Shown here piece after piece: positions 1 to 10,419 of a stretch of DNA of 64,000 bases; positions within the stretch are counted from its first letter, which is position 1, and each line of letters starts with the position of its first letter. The DNA comes from Porites lobata (taxonomy: Eukaryota > Cnidaria > Anthozoa > Scleractinia > Poritidae): NCBI GenBank assembly GCA_942486035.1, contig CALNXK010000030.1, positions 139,001 to 203,000 of the forward strand. Direction: 5' to 3'. Below the pieces are notes generated by a model, which was not told the DNA's origin, ran no database searches, and saw only the letters and a list, made by a program, of their open reading frames with translations. Both the position numbers and the translations under genes were made by a program.

Positions 1-664
1 TTCTGAAGGCTAATAATACTCGAAGTTTCAATATAAGCTGGTTTGAAAGAAGCTTAACTTAAAACGATATTTAAACTTAAATATTTAAAATTAAGTAAAA
101 ACAAATGGAAATTTTACCTGTAAAGTAAAAACAATTTGAAATTTAACCTGTTAGACTTGGGATCATTAATTAAAAGAGTAAGTGGTCTTAATTTAATTCA
201 GGCTATTTAACACATAAATACGTTTTTAACTAATTAATTACCACAAAGACAGGGGAGAGGAAGATCGCGTTGTCTCAGGGGCACAATTTTCGGAAAATAT
301 CTGTTCGGAAGACGATTTGAGATCTAGAATTTTCGGAACATTTTCGTAACATTTCTTGCTTGCCTGCCTCTCCTAGGATTTCCGAACATCTAAAGAATGG
401 TATAATTGTCCATTTTGAACGGATTTTTACCCTAAAAAGGTCACCTAGAATTTTCGGGAGCCTTTATTCTGGGTGAAATTTTCGAAAAAGTACGTTTTGA
501 TCGCTATAATTTTCGGATTACTGGACTTTCAGCTAGGAAATCCGAACAGATGAAACATTTTTAGGGGATAAAAATATGCCTATATCTACCGTTTAAATAC
601 TATAATACGTTTAACAATGCTATTTTTAAGTGGTTTTGAGCCATATTCTCGTTGGGTGCCCCTG
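1..664. repeat. Dispersed repeat copy, cut by the left window edge
   Basis: This stretch matches 4426-5040 closely over almost its whole length, from the common start GGCTAATAATACTCGAAG to the common end GAGCCATATTCT. It is rich in variants of AATTTTCGGAA. The match stops exactly where a 15-base motif begins: CGTTGGGTGCCCCTG at 650-664 here, and its reverse complement at 5041-5055 in the other copy. The motif resembles a transposon terminus (CAGGGG start, as in hAT-type ends), so this may be the right part of a DNA element whose left end is outside the window. No coding capacity was seen. Confidence 0.7.
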
Positions 665-1132
665 TTGTCTACTGTGCTATCAGTATTATTAATTAAAATT
701 AAAATTAAAATTAAAATAAAAATAAAAATTAAAATTAAAATTAAAATTAAAATTAAAATTAAAATTAAAATTAAAATTAAAATTAAAATTAAAATTAAAA
801 TTAAAATTAAAATTAAAATTAAAATTAAAATTAAAATTAAAATTAAATTAAGATTAAAATTAAGCAACAACAACGACGATGGCAGTCAGAAAACCGGTCT
901 CCTGAACAAATGAATTTGCGTTCTTTCAAACTCTAGATCTTTCATCCTCTATTGCCAAGTGAAGTTGGTTTCTTATGGACTCCATCCAAGTTCAAAAAGA
1001 AAGTAAAACATTCGTCGTCGTGTGTTCACGTCGTCAATTTTACGTCGCAATAGCAAATTTCACGTCAGGGTCTTGTGGCTGACGTCTAAGAAATGTGCCA
1101 AAAAGCGTGATGCACGTGCAATGCTGTTGTTT
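641..1132. repeat. Repeat shared with 15016-15352
   Basis: The segment around the microsatellite is repeated at 15016-15352, from TATTCTCGTTGGGTGCC through CTACTGTGCTATCAGTA, then AAACCGGTCTCCTGAACAAA and ATGCTGTTGTTTTA. The second copy lacks the hexamer array, so the array expanded in this copy or was lost in the other. Both copies contain runs of CGTCGTCG and TTCACGTCGTCAA. Confidence 0.75.
691..864. repeat. (TTAAAA)n hexanucleotide microsatellite
   Basis: About 28 near-perfect copies of the hexamer TTAAAA, with one AAATAAA-type interruption near 713-727. It creates open frames of alternating Ile/Lys and Ile/Leu on the two strands, which are artefacts of the repeat. Confidence 0.95.
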
Positions 1133-2599
1133 TAATGCCTATAATTAACCGTTATTGGACGAGGTTGAGCAAAATATCGTGATTCTGCGATAACCGAGTT
1201 CAATAATTGTTTTATCATTCGATCACCGAGTTTGTTTTTTTAATGAATATCCTCGGGAAGCAAAGCGATCTGCCATTTTCACGTAAGAGCGATCGCAAGA
1301 AAGAGAAAACAAGGTTTCCTTTACTCATGTACAGAATATTATTTGTTGCCAAACGCAGTTGGACGGCATTGCGCATGAGCAGACCATTATTTGTAGGCAG
1401 TTATTTGCAGGTCACGTGGTGGGTCGTCGTCGTCTTTTCTAAGCTAAGATGTGCCCTAAAGTTCCCTAAAGTATTGCCTCAACAATAGGCTTTTGTTAAG
1501 AAAAAATACCTCCTGAAAAAAATGCTTAATTTATAGTTGAGCTTAATTAACATTCCACGATTTACCTCAACCTCTGTCAACTCCATGTTAATTTCCGCCC
1601 CATGATCCCGGTGGCGTTGTAGTCGTCTGAGGTAATTAAGATCTGTATAAACATGTATTGCAGAGCAAAACATAATAATCAAGAAAAATACCCATTCATT
1701 GAAGGAAGGAGTGACAAAAATTTCAGAGTTGTAAATTTATTCACGGGCAGTATTTTTGCGATAATTTTATTTTGCACTGTGATGTTATTCGGTTCACAGG
1801 CATGGTCATCATTGTCGTTCGTCCCCCTGGGTGAGGTGCGGCACCTCGCAGAACTGCCGCTCGTGCTCATTTTGTAGTCATAAACAAAGGTGCTGGACAG
1901 TTCTATCTGAGCTCTGATACGAGGTAGCGTCCAATCTCAATACTTTTTTCCTGAGTTGGAAGCAACGAACAGCAGTAAAAGTCGTTGAAAATGAATTGCA
2001 ATACATCAAAATGTATGCAGCAGGAGTTTGAGCCAAAACTGCAAAGGGATATTTTAAAATGTCGAAGAACAAGTCATTCTACTTCAGAGCAAGGTTTGGA
2101 GCAATTTATGGTGCTTCTAAAACTAAAAAGTACCTTTTTATATATCAATTAAAGCCGATACCAGAAATTTCAGTAAAAAATATCAGCAAATTTTTTTACT
2201 AGACGCGATTTTCTTCGAACAGTAGGGTCCTTTTAAGCGCTAATTTCTCAAGAAATATTTACCATCAATGAAATCGGAATATTTCGTATTATTGCCGAAT
2301 GATATATGTTGTTCTTTGCAAAGTTTCGCAGTCATCGCGTTAAGAACCAAAAAGTTATGACGGAAAATTTGTCACAGCAAAATGCTCTTGTATTAATTAC
2401 GGAGCCACCTTAAAGAGCGTCTTTGTCAATGCTTTGTTTGTTCAAAAGAAAATGTAGTTAACAACTATTAATTTTTTTTAGATTAAGAAACTGCCAAAAA
2501 TTAGAATTTATGCAAAGTTGAAACGACGGTTTACCAAAATACGGTAAAATAAGACAACTTTTACAGGTTATCGCTTTAAAAGAGAACATTAGGCCTGAT
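1133..2599. other. Non-coding stretch, no gene recognised
   Basis: AT-rich sequence with only short open frames (60-93 codons), none with recognisable domains, conserved neighbours or splice context. I see no RNA gene or clear transposon end here. Confidence 0.6.
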
Positions 2600-2972
2600 C
2601 ATGAATTGAATTGTTTTCCATGTCCATTCTGCACCTTTATCATTTCTTAACTTGCAATATCCGTAATCTGAACAGTTTGCATGCCGCGTACCACCGTATA
2701 ATACTCTATTTTCCCTAACGTTTTATTAATTCAGTTTTTATTAACGCTATAGTAAGGTGGTTACACGACCCCACAGATATGTATTGACTTCACTATAAGT
2801 ATTTTCTAAACTAAATAAAAAATGTGCACAATGATATGTATGTAGTACATTCCATTTTCATAGACTACGAGCAAGCTCTCTGTTTAAAGTGGCGAGTGAA
2901 GCCAGCCGCGGTGGGCGTGACGTTAACGCCTAACATCTACCTCAGTTGGAGAGCTTGCTGGTCTGGTCCCGA

Positions 2973-3116
2973 TTGTTGAAACGTTGGATAGCGCTATCCA
3001 CCAAATAAATCACTATCCAGTGGATAGCGCAATTGGTTCTCCTATTTCATTTCCACTGGATAGTGATTTATCCCGTGGATGGCTTTATCCCAGGCCCTAT
3101 CCAACGTTGAACAACC
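2973..3116. mobile_element. Palindromic MITE, copy 1
   Basis: A 144-bp element with inverted ends: TTGTTGAAACGTTGGATAG on the left and CTATCCAACGTTGAACAA on the right. It contains nested palindromes (TGGATAGCGCTATCCA at 2985-3000, and CACTATCCAGTGGATAG with its inverted partner near 3053-3080). It has no coding capacity and would fold into a long hairpin. The same element sits at 16243-16387 at the equivalent place beside receptor 2, so it predates that duplication. Superfamily not assigned. Confidence 0.8.
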
Positions 3117-3264
3117 AGCGCCTGAAATGTCAGCTACCTACTACTCGCCCCATCCCCCCACCGTTGGGTGGCTAATCGAGAGAGACGCCTGGCGGCGTTT
3201 GGCGTGGGCGGTGTGGAACGTAAGAGGCGCCTAACATTTTAGACAAAAATCTGCTGGTAGGCTT

Positions 3265-4272
3265 TTATGTTGAACGTTCACAGTACTGATCTAGACTTTG
3301 ATTGCTCGTTGTGTTTAGTGTGTTTGCTTGAATCACAGTCATGCTATTAACATCATGTTCCCGTTGCCGTGATGAATGCCACCTCAGAACTCTTCGTAAT
3401 ACAGTTTTTAGATTTCCACCATAGTAGCCGTATAACAAGGGATCCAAAGCAGGGTTGACGCATATCAGAAGTTGAGATGCTCTCCAAGCAAAATCAGGTG
3501 ACGCCAAATGGAAGTAAATTAGTGTTCGTGTAATCATAAAGGGTGACCAACAGATAGCAAACGCTATAGTTAAAGCTGCAAGAGTTTTGGCAACTTTCTT
3601 GTGTTTTTGATTTGACTCTTCGCGGGAATAGCTGTGTCTTGGCATTGCTCTATCTCGAAGGACGCGGTAAATACGGGTTTGTGTTACTATCATATATAAC
3701 AACGGGAGAACAAAGAAGAAAGCTCCATGTAAACAATAGTATATTTGTCGGCCTTTATTTCCCCATGATGTATTAACGCAAACAACGTCTCCGTTTTCGA
3801 GTGTTTCCACACGGTAGATGAAGATCAAAGGCGAACAAACAGCGAAGCACAAGATCCAGATTAGTGCCAATGTTGCGTATATTTTCTGTGACATGTCCTT
3901 ATTTCTTGCATTGAAATCCAAAGGGTTAGCCACGGCCCTTAGTCTCTGATAACTAATTACCACAAGGGTACTGATGGAAGTCGTGTAGGTTGCCTCGATG
4001 AGAAATCCCTGAAGTTTACAAGTGTTGTCACCGCCTACCCACTTCCAGAAAAAGCCCACGATGTTGAAAATTGTAAGAAATATGAATACGAGATCCGCAC
4101 AAGCTAAATTTGCCACAAACCACGTAAAAGCGTGATATTTTTTCTTCCTGATTGTCTTGTAACAGTTTCCTATGACCCAAGTATTACCAACAACTGCTAA
4201 GATGAAAACAGTGCTGTAAAATATACAAAGGAAGACTATTATGGCGAGCGGGAAACCGTCGCTATCAGCCAT
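3265..4272 (-). CDS. Class A G-protein-coupled receptor 1 (orphan, single exon)
   Basis: 335-residue seven-helix receptor of the plasma membrane, expected to signal through heterotrimeric G proteins; the ligand is unknown. Landmarks: N30 in GNTW (TM1), D60 in NLACAD (TM2), C85 at the top of TM3 paired with C165 in ECL2, W139 (TM4), P190 (TM5), CWSP 241-244 (TM6), DPLLY 277-281 (TM7), then a basic helix 8. The DRY position reads QRL (109-111). The N-terminus before TM1 is only about 7 residues, with no signal peptide. N167-T-S in ECL2 is a possible glycosylation site. The ATG has G at -3 and +4, and a weak upstream ATG 7 nt before it opens a four-codon overlapping ORF. The closest paralogue is at 16536-17543. 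DPLLYGYY in TM7 recalls GnRH-type peptide receptors, a weak hint only. Confidence 0.95.
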   Translation of the reverse strand: MADSDGFPLAIIVFLCIFYSTVFILAVVGNTWVIGNCYKTIRKKKYHAFTWFVANLACADLVFIFLTIFNIVGFFWKWVGGDNTCKLQGFLIEATYTTSISTLVVISYQRLRAVANPLDFNARNKDMSQKIYATLALIWILCFAVCSPLIFIYRVETLENGDVVCVNTSWGNKGRQIYYCLHGAFFFVLPLLYMIVTQTRIYRVLRDRAMPRHSYSREESNQKHKKVAKTLAALTIAFAICWSPFMITRTLIYFHLASPDFAWRASQLLICVNPALDPLLYGYYGGNLKTVLRRVLRWHSSRQREHDVNSMTVIQANTLNTTSNQSLDQYCERST

Positions 4273-4425
4273 GGCTCATTCAGTAACAAATGCGACAGTT
4301 TTCTAGAATGAACATTGGTCGTGCTGAAATCACGATGAGAAACTTGTTTTTTGCGAGTCGTATATCGCTGACGTGTTTCCGGAAAGACTAACAAGGCAAT
4401 ATTGCAATCTATTTTGATTACTGGA

Positions 4426-5040
4426 GGCTAATAATACTCGAAGTTTCTATTTAAGCTGGTTTGAAAGAAGCTTAACTTAAAACGATATTTAAACTTGAAA
4501 ATTAAGTGAAAACAAATGGAAATTTAACCTGTTAAGTAAAAACAATTTGAAACTTAATCTGTTAGACTTGGAATCATTAATTAAAAGAGTATAGTAGTCT
4601 TAATTTAATTCAGGCTATTTAACACATAAATACGTTTTTAACTATTGTAATTACCACAAAGATACGGGAGAGGAAGATCGCGTTGTCTAAGGTGCAACCA
4701 GCGTCAATTTTTGGAAAATATCTGTTCGGAAGACGATTTGAGATCTAGAATTTGCGGAACATTTTCGTAAAATTTCCTGCTTGTCTGCTTCTACTAGGAT
4801 TTTCGAACATCTAAAGAATGGTATAATTGCCCATTTATAACGGATTTTTACCCTAAAAAAGTCATGAAATTTTCGAAAAGGTACGTTTTGATCGCTATAA
4901 TTTTCGGATCACTAGACTTTCAGCTAGGAAATCCGAACAGATGAAAAATTTTTAGGGGATAGAAATATGTCTATGTCGACCGTTTAAATACTAAAATACG
5001 TTTAAGAATGCTATTTTTAAGTGGTTTTGAGCCATATTCT
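4426..5040. repeat. Second copy of the 1-649 repeat
   Basis: It matches 1-649 with small indels and lies directly upstream (5' side) of receptor 1. It ends at GAGCCATATTCT and is followed at once by CAGGGGCACCCAACG (5041-5055), the reverse complement of the motif that follows the first copy. No genes. Confidence 0.75.
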
Positions 5041-5330
5041 CAGGGGCACCCAACGAATATTTTTCTGAAAATGAGCCGTTAACTACAGAAAACGAAAATT
5101 TAGACGCTTTTAAGGCATTTTCAAGCGCTTTTCTGTGTTGCTGGAAAGAATTTATCTGTTCCTCACTCCCAGCAGGTTAGATGGCTATTCTCCCAGCCAG
5201 CAGAGCGGCCTTTTCCATGTTTACCAGCCAGCAGAAAAAAAAGACATCAGTATTCAAATAAGCGCCGCAGGCTTGCTTGGAAATTGCGGCGCTGATTCGA
5301 GTATATACGGTAAAAATTAATAACACACAG
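5041..5330. repeat. Transposon-like segment starting with CAGGGGCACCCAACG
   Basis: It begins with the 15-base terminal-looking motif and continues with sequence (GAATTTATCTGTTCCTCA, CCCAGCCAGCA) that is also found, inverted, in the element ending at 15015. A perfect 8-bp inverted repeat, GCGCCGCA / TGCGGCGC, lies at about 5260-5291. The right end is not clear and no transposase was seen. Confidence 0.45.
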
Positions 5331-6450
5331 CCTTACCTCTCGCTTGTCAACCAAGAATACTAACAACTACAATGGTAATGAAAAAGGAACATCACTAAAG
5401 CTTCCCTAGATGTACCTTTTGTGAATCCTATTCAGTCCAACTTAAATATAATACATCAGGCGGTTTAATAGGTTTTGACAACGGTGAACTTGCGCTCCGC
5501 CAAAACTGGAATGTTTTAATTAAGAATTTTTTAACAGTTGTGTAACACTATTATGTAAGATGGACGAAAAGAATGCATTTACCAAGAACATGCAGATATA
5601 ACACTTTATCGTGACTATTGGCAACCTTAAGATACCTTTCCTTTACAACCCGATAAGTTTGTTCTGCAGTTGGTGCTTCCACAAAAAACCTAAAACACTT
5701 AAATCTAAAAACAAGGAAAAAAAGAACCATTAGATGAATATTAAAGAAAACCTACTAAATCCAGCTGAAAGAGGTGTAAAATATAATTACAACAGACAAG
5801 TGTTTTTTGTTTAAAAAATAATAATAATAATAAAATTTGTTGCTATCAACATCATCCATCACGGGCATGTAGAGAGGTTTAATTAAATCAACTTTTCCCA
5901 AATTTGGTTATATTTTCTGAAAACATGGTTGAAATTGCATTTCTCTTCTTGTCTGTATGTTAAAGCTTTTTCCTTAAAACAGAGCTCCTCAATAACTGCT
6001 CTTTATTTTTTCCATTTCTAAACATACACATACTAAATAAGGGCTAGAACATTTTACTTCTTGGTTGAGCAACTTTAACCGCATTAAATACAGTTATAAT
6101 TGAAACATGAAATTTCTAGTGAAGATTAAAAAAATTTACATAAATGTACCGCATAAACCATGAATCAGTATCTGCAATCCACACTACATCTGCAACTTGC
6201 ACAAAAATCATTGTAAAATAACATAAAAAATGAAGACCATTGTACACACATCAGCAGTAAAAATATAACCATGTCTTCCAAATTAAACAAGAAAGTTATT
6301 TAGGAATTTATTAAAACAGCTCTGAGACAGTTACCCTAGTTGAAACAAAACAAAAAAGGGATAAATGATTTTAAAAAAAAGTTGAGAAGGACAAATAACT
6401 GATAATAAGGCCAAGCTAACAGCACCCATCTTCAGAAGCCTTACACCACG
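5331..6450. other. AT-rich stretch with possible minus-strand exon fragments
   Basis: No complete gene. Reading the minus strand, 5704-5551 follows a good acceptor (pyrimidine run ending TTTTTAG) and is open for about 50 codons to a stop. At 6335 a very strong acceptor (pyrimidine tract ending CAACTAG) leads into 11 codons and a stop, with an AATAAA just downstream. Neither peptide is recognised. These could be terminal exons or chance. Confidence 0.2.
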
Positions 6451-7478
6451 TGTGGAAGAAGAGAGGGTCAAAAGAATCAACAGTAAAAGAATGCTCGTTG
6501 TCTTAACTGTAGCCCCACCTACAGCAGGAGAGAGGGTCGCAAGGACGAACAGACAAAGAATGCTCGTTGTCACAACTCTAGCCCCACCTAATGGCAGAAG
6601 AGAGGGTCGCAAGGACGAACAGACAAAGAATGCTCGTTGTCACAACTCTAGCCCCACCTAATGGCAGGAGAGAGGGTCGCAAGGACGAACAGACAAAGAA
6701 TGCTCGTTGTCACAACTCTAGCCCCACCTAATGGCAGGAGAGAGGGTCGCAAGGACGAACAAACAAAGAATGCTCGTTGTCACAACTCTAGCCCCACCTA
6801 ATGGCAGAAGAGAGGGTCGCAAGGACGAACAAACAAAGAATGCTCGTTGTCACAACTCTAGCCCCACCTAATGGCAGGAGAGAGGGTCGCAAGGACGAAC
6901 AGACAAAGAATGCTCGTTGTCACAACTCTAGCCCCACCTAATGGCAGGAGAGAGGGTCGCAAGGACGAACAAACAAAGAATGCTCGTTGTCACAACTCTA
7001 GCCCCACCTAATGGCAGAAGAGAGGGTCGCAAGGACGAACAAACAAAGAATGCTCGTTGTCACAACTCTAGCCCCACCTACAGCGGGAGAGAGGGTCGCA
7101 AGGACGAACAGACAAAGAATGCTCGTTGTCACAACTCTAGCCCCACCTAATGGCAGGAGAGAGGGTCGCAAGGACGAACAAACAAAGAATGCTCGTTGTC
7201 ACAACTCTAGCCCCACCTAATGGCAGGAGAGAGGGTCGCAAGGACGAACAGACAAAGAATGCTCGTTGTCACAACTCTAGCCCCACCTACAGCGGGAGAG
7301 AGGGTCGCAAGGACGAACAAACAAAGAATGCTCGTTGTCACAACTCTAGCCCCACCTAATGGCAGGAGAGAGGGTCACAAGGACGAACAGACAAAGAATG
7401 CTCGTTGTCACAACTCTAGCCCCACCTACAGCAGGAGAAACAGTCACAAGGACAAATGACCAATGAATACTCAAACAT
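6451..7478. repeat. 70-bp minisatellite, about 14.5 copies
   Basis: Tandem units of 70 bp (some 69 bp) sharing AGAGGGTCGCAAGGACGAAC, AAAGAATGCTCGTTGTCACA and CTCTAGCCCCACCTA. Units differ at two diagnostic places: GGCAGGAG / GGCAGAAG / CAGCGGGAG, and GAACAGAC / GAACAAAC. The first (6451) and last (7429) units are degenerate, the middle ones nearly identical. Because 70 is not a multiple of three, each unit shifts frame and ends the overlapping 69-codon frames at the TAATGG junction, so the array is not coding. Confidence 0.95.
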
Positions 7479-8880
7479 GAGCAAGCCCTTTAGTGAGAGG
7501 AATAGTGTTCTGTTTACATAGACTTACTCTACTGTCAGGCAGGTTAAGGTAAAAAAAGTTTAAACATGACCCAGTGGTTGACTGTCTGCCGCTATATGCG
7601 AAAAGGAAATCAAAGATCCATTGCTAAAATTACCAAAATACACTATACAACACAGTTCAATGATGCATTATCTTCACACCTACCAGGTACATGTCTACAG
7701 AAACGAATGTCTTTTTATAAGTAAATCAATAAATTGTTTTTTAAGGGGAATTTTCAAAGATGTTTGTAGCAGCATCAAAGTTCAATTATCATTCTTTACA
7801 TGTGTATGTTTCCATAATGTTCTTTCCTGTCCTTTGTACTAGGATAAATTAAATTTCATGATTAATCATTATGGTACTTCACTGATCCATTGACTACAAA
7901 AAGATCTTATGTTGACATTCCTGTTCTGATTGATACCATAACATACATTAATTATATTACTCATAAAATAAATGTTTACCTGGGCTCAAGTCAAATTTCC
8001 TCTCCTGTCACGACAAGCTTAAGAAAAAGAAACAGAAAAACATTATTATTATTTTCATTATTATTCCCATTTGTGCAGCACTAATTGCTGATGTACATGG
8101 CACAATATTACTCTACCTCTGATGATGAATATGGGGAAAATAATATTAAATTTAGACAACAGACAAAAATAATAATAAATAGGTCAGTGTTTGTCCAGGG
8201 TCACATCCAACTTCAATATGATGTATGAAATATCAGGATATCCAGGTTAACATGGTATAACAATTGCATACTTGTAATTTCCTACTAAATTCTTATTTAT
8301 TATTATCTGTTTCTTAGAATATGTATTGAAATTACTGCAGAGAGAAAAGTGTATGCTGCACTACTAGGACTCAAAAGCTGAGTTTTAGTCTCTTGAATGT
8401 AGAACTTATTCCATAGTGTTTCCTTTTTTATATCAATGAGAGCTATAAGGATGAGAAAACCAACTTGGAATATTGTGTTTTTCAGTTAATATTAATCAGC
8501 CTAGACGTATTATTTCAAACTTGACCTGTTGCAGCCATTGTTTAATTCTGCAGTATCTATTCTAAAAAGACACTTGTAACAAATCTTAGTGTGGGTTAAG
8601 TAAGATAGCAAATACAAAAACATGAATTATCCATGTAACGTACTACCATTCTAGAGCTATATTGTTTTAATGTGAGGGTACATGGGGTGGGTTAATAAAT
8701 CATAATGAAACTTCTTAATACAAATAGGGCTGTATAGGTAAAAGGATTACAGAGGATAAGCTTCTTTATGACTCAGTCAATTCTAAACATGCCCACCCCC
8801 CTCCACAGGCATTTGTCATTTTTTAATTCGAAAGCTGCAAATGCCTGCTCCCACTGTGGGGCCAGTAGATACATACAAAA
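7479..8880. other. Non-coding stretch, mostly AT-rich
   Basis: Beyond the exon-like segment at 7528-7591 I see only short open frames with no recognisable product and scattered ATT-rich tracts (for example ATTATTATTATTTTC at 8045-8060). No transposon ends, tRNA or other RNA gene. Confidence 0.5.
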
Positions 8881-8959
8881 CCTCACCATGGAAATAAAAG
8901 TTGGAACAAATGCCCCAGTATCAAAGCAGAAGTTACATGTACGTCACCTTGTAAAAAGC

Positions 8960-10395
8960 TGAAAATTGTTACTGTCAAACTCCGAAAACAGTGAACACCT
9001 CAAAATTTTCAGGATTGTTGATTGTGTACTGGCCAAACACAATTAAGTTCAGGAATATGCAAGCAAAACTCTAAACCACAAACTAATTACCATTGTTGTT
9101 TGTGTGTAAGTTATCTCGCGCCTTATTGCCTGATTCTCGTAACAAAATAATATTCCATAAATATTTCTGATGTTCATGGTTTTGTGAGTTTCACAGTAAA
9201 CATACTTAACAACTTAACTCAGCAAGCAACCTTACAGTTTTCCTGATATCCATACAGTCCCCAAAGACACTGCAAAGAGGACAACTTTACAACCCAAAAT
9301 TACTTTATAAGATAAACTTTCCATGGTAGACTTGGCAAACAGTATGGCATATACAGAGCGCATACATAAGTACAAGTTTAGATGGTACCCCTTAAGGGGG
9401 TAAGGTTAATTAAACAATGAAAAATTTGCTACCCAAATGAAGCTTTTGTCAATGAAAAATGCCCACTGTAGGAACAAAATGCCAGAAAAATTCCCAGGGA
9501 GAATGGGTATGCTTGGAATTGACTGAGCATTAGGATAAATGAAATAAATATATTTAAATGTACAACTACACAGCATTTGAATTGAGATAAAATCTTTCCA
9601 ACACAGCGTAGAAGTACAACACAATAAAAGAAAGGATGATATTCTGGAATCGAAAAAATGCAACTTTTCAAAAACACAATGAGTCGGATTTTTGAATTGC
9701 AATTGCTGTTAAAACTCGTTGTAGCACATGCTGGCTGTTTTGTTAGCTTTTTCAAAATGTTTTGTTGACGTTGTCAAGCATTATCAGAAAATATTACAGC
9801 TCAGGGTTCAGTATGAAAGCCACTGTAAATAATTAAAAGCAAAATAAAGAAACGACACCAACTAATATGCACCGAAATAATTCTTTCACAACACACTCCT
9901 CAGAAGACTCGATCTACGGTAGTATTAAAAAACAGTTTTCGGTTAATGTTATTGAATTATATTATGATAGCATCGACCAGTGGAGAAAAAAATGAGCTTA
10001 CACAGGAAATGTTTAAGTTTGTTTCCCCTTGTGACATCAATTTACACGGTTGAGAAAAACATGAGGTTAATTGTCCTGTACGACTAGGCACATTTTACAA
10101 TTAAAGAATTTGAATTCATTACTCATCCTTTTTATCTCCAGTATCTCGTTCGCGCTTTTCGAAATGGTTTCATCCGAAAACTACCAATACACACTGAAAC
10201 TAAGCCAACCCTTGACTAACAATAAGACTAAGACTAAGAAAAGACGAATCGTTTTGAAAAGCTAACGGCTGCGCGCTAAAAAACCGAGAAGCGATTTTAA
10301 TGGCATTTAGTGACATGCAGATAAGTAAGACAAGGGAATTAAAAATGCATGCATAATAGTAGACAATATATTCAGCATATTCAAAGAAACCTTAC
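8960..10395. other. Non-coding stretch, no gene recognised
   Basis: AT-rich, low in CpG. Open frames on both strands are at most about 108 codons and lack domains. No mobile-element ends were seen. Confidence 0.5.
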
Positions 10396-10419
10396 CTTTT
10401 GCATAAACATGAATCTCAT

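Larger units (their letters stand above)
2600..4560. repeat. Paralogous block 1: receptor 1 and flanks, matching 15870-17800
   Basis: Both flanks of receptor 1 match those of receptor 2. The 3' flank (2600-3264 versus 15874-16535) runs nearly base for base, including the shared MITE. The 5' flank is weaker but recognisable to about 4560 (for example GTAT-ATCG-TGACGTGT, TACTCGAAG). The two loci therefore arose by duplication of a segment of about 2 kb rather than by retrocopying. Boundaries are by eye. Confidence 0.8.

Noticed and set aside
586..913. Open frames of alternating Ile/Lys and Ile/Leu on both strands
   Set aside because: They are translations of the (TTAAAA)n microsatellite and have no other coding feature.
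1207..1488. A 93-codon plus-strand gene
   Set aside because: No domain, no conserved context, and the frame includes low-complexity stretches.
6452..7459. Series of overlapping 69-79-codon frames with similar peptides
   Set aside because: The 70-bp tandem unit shifts frame each copy and all frames stop at the unit junction. This is a minisatellite, not a repeat protein gene.
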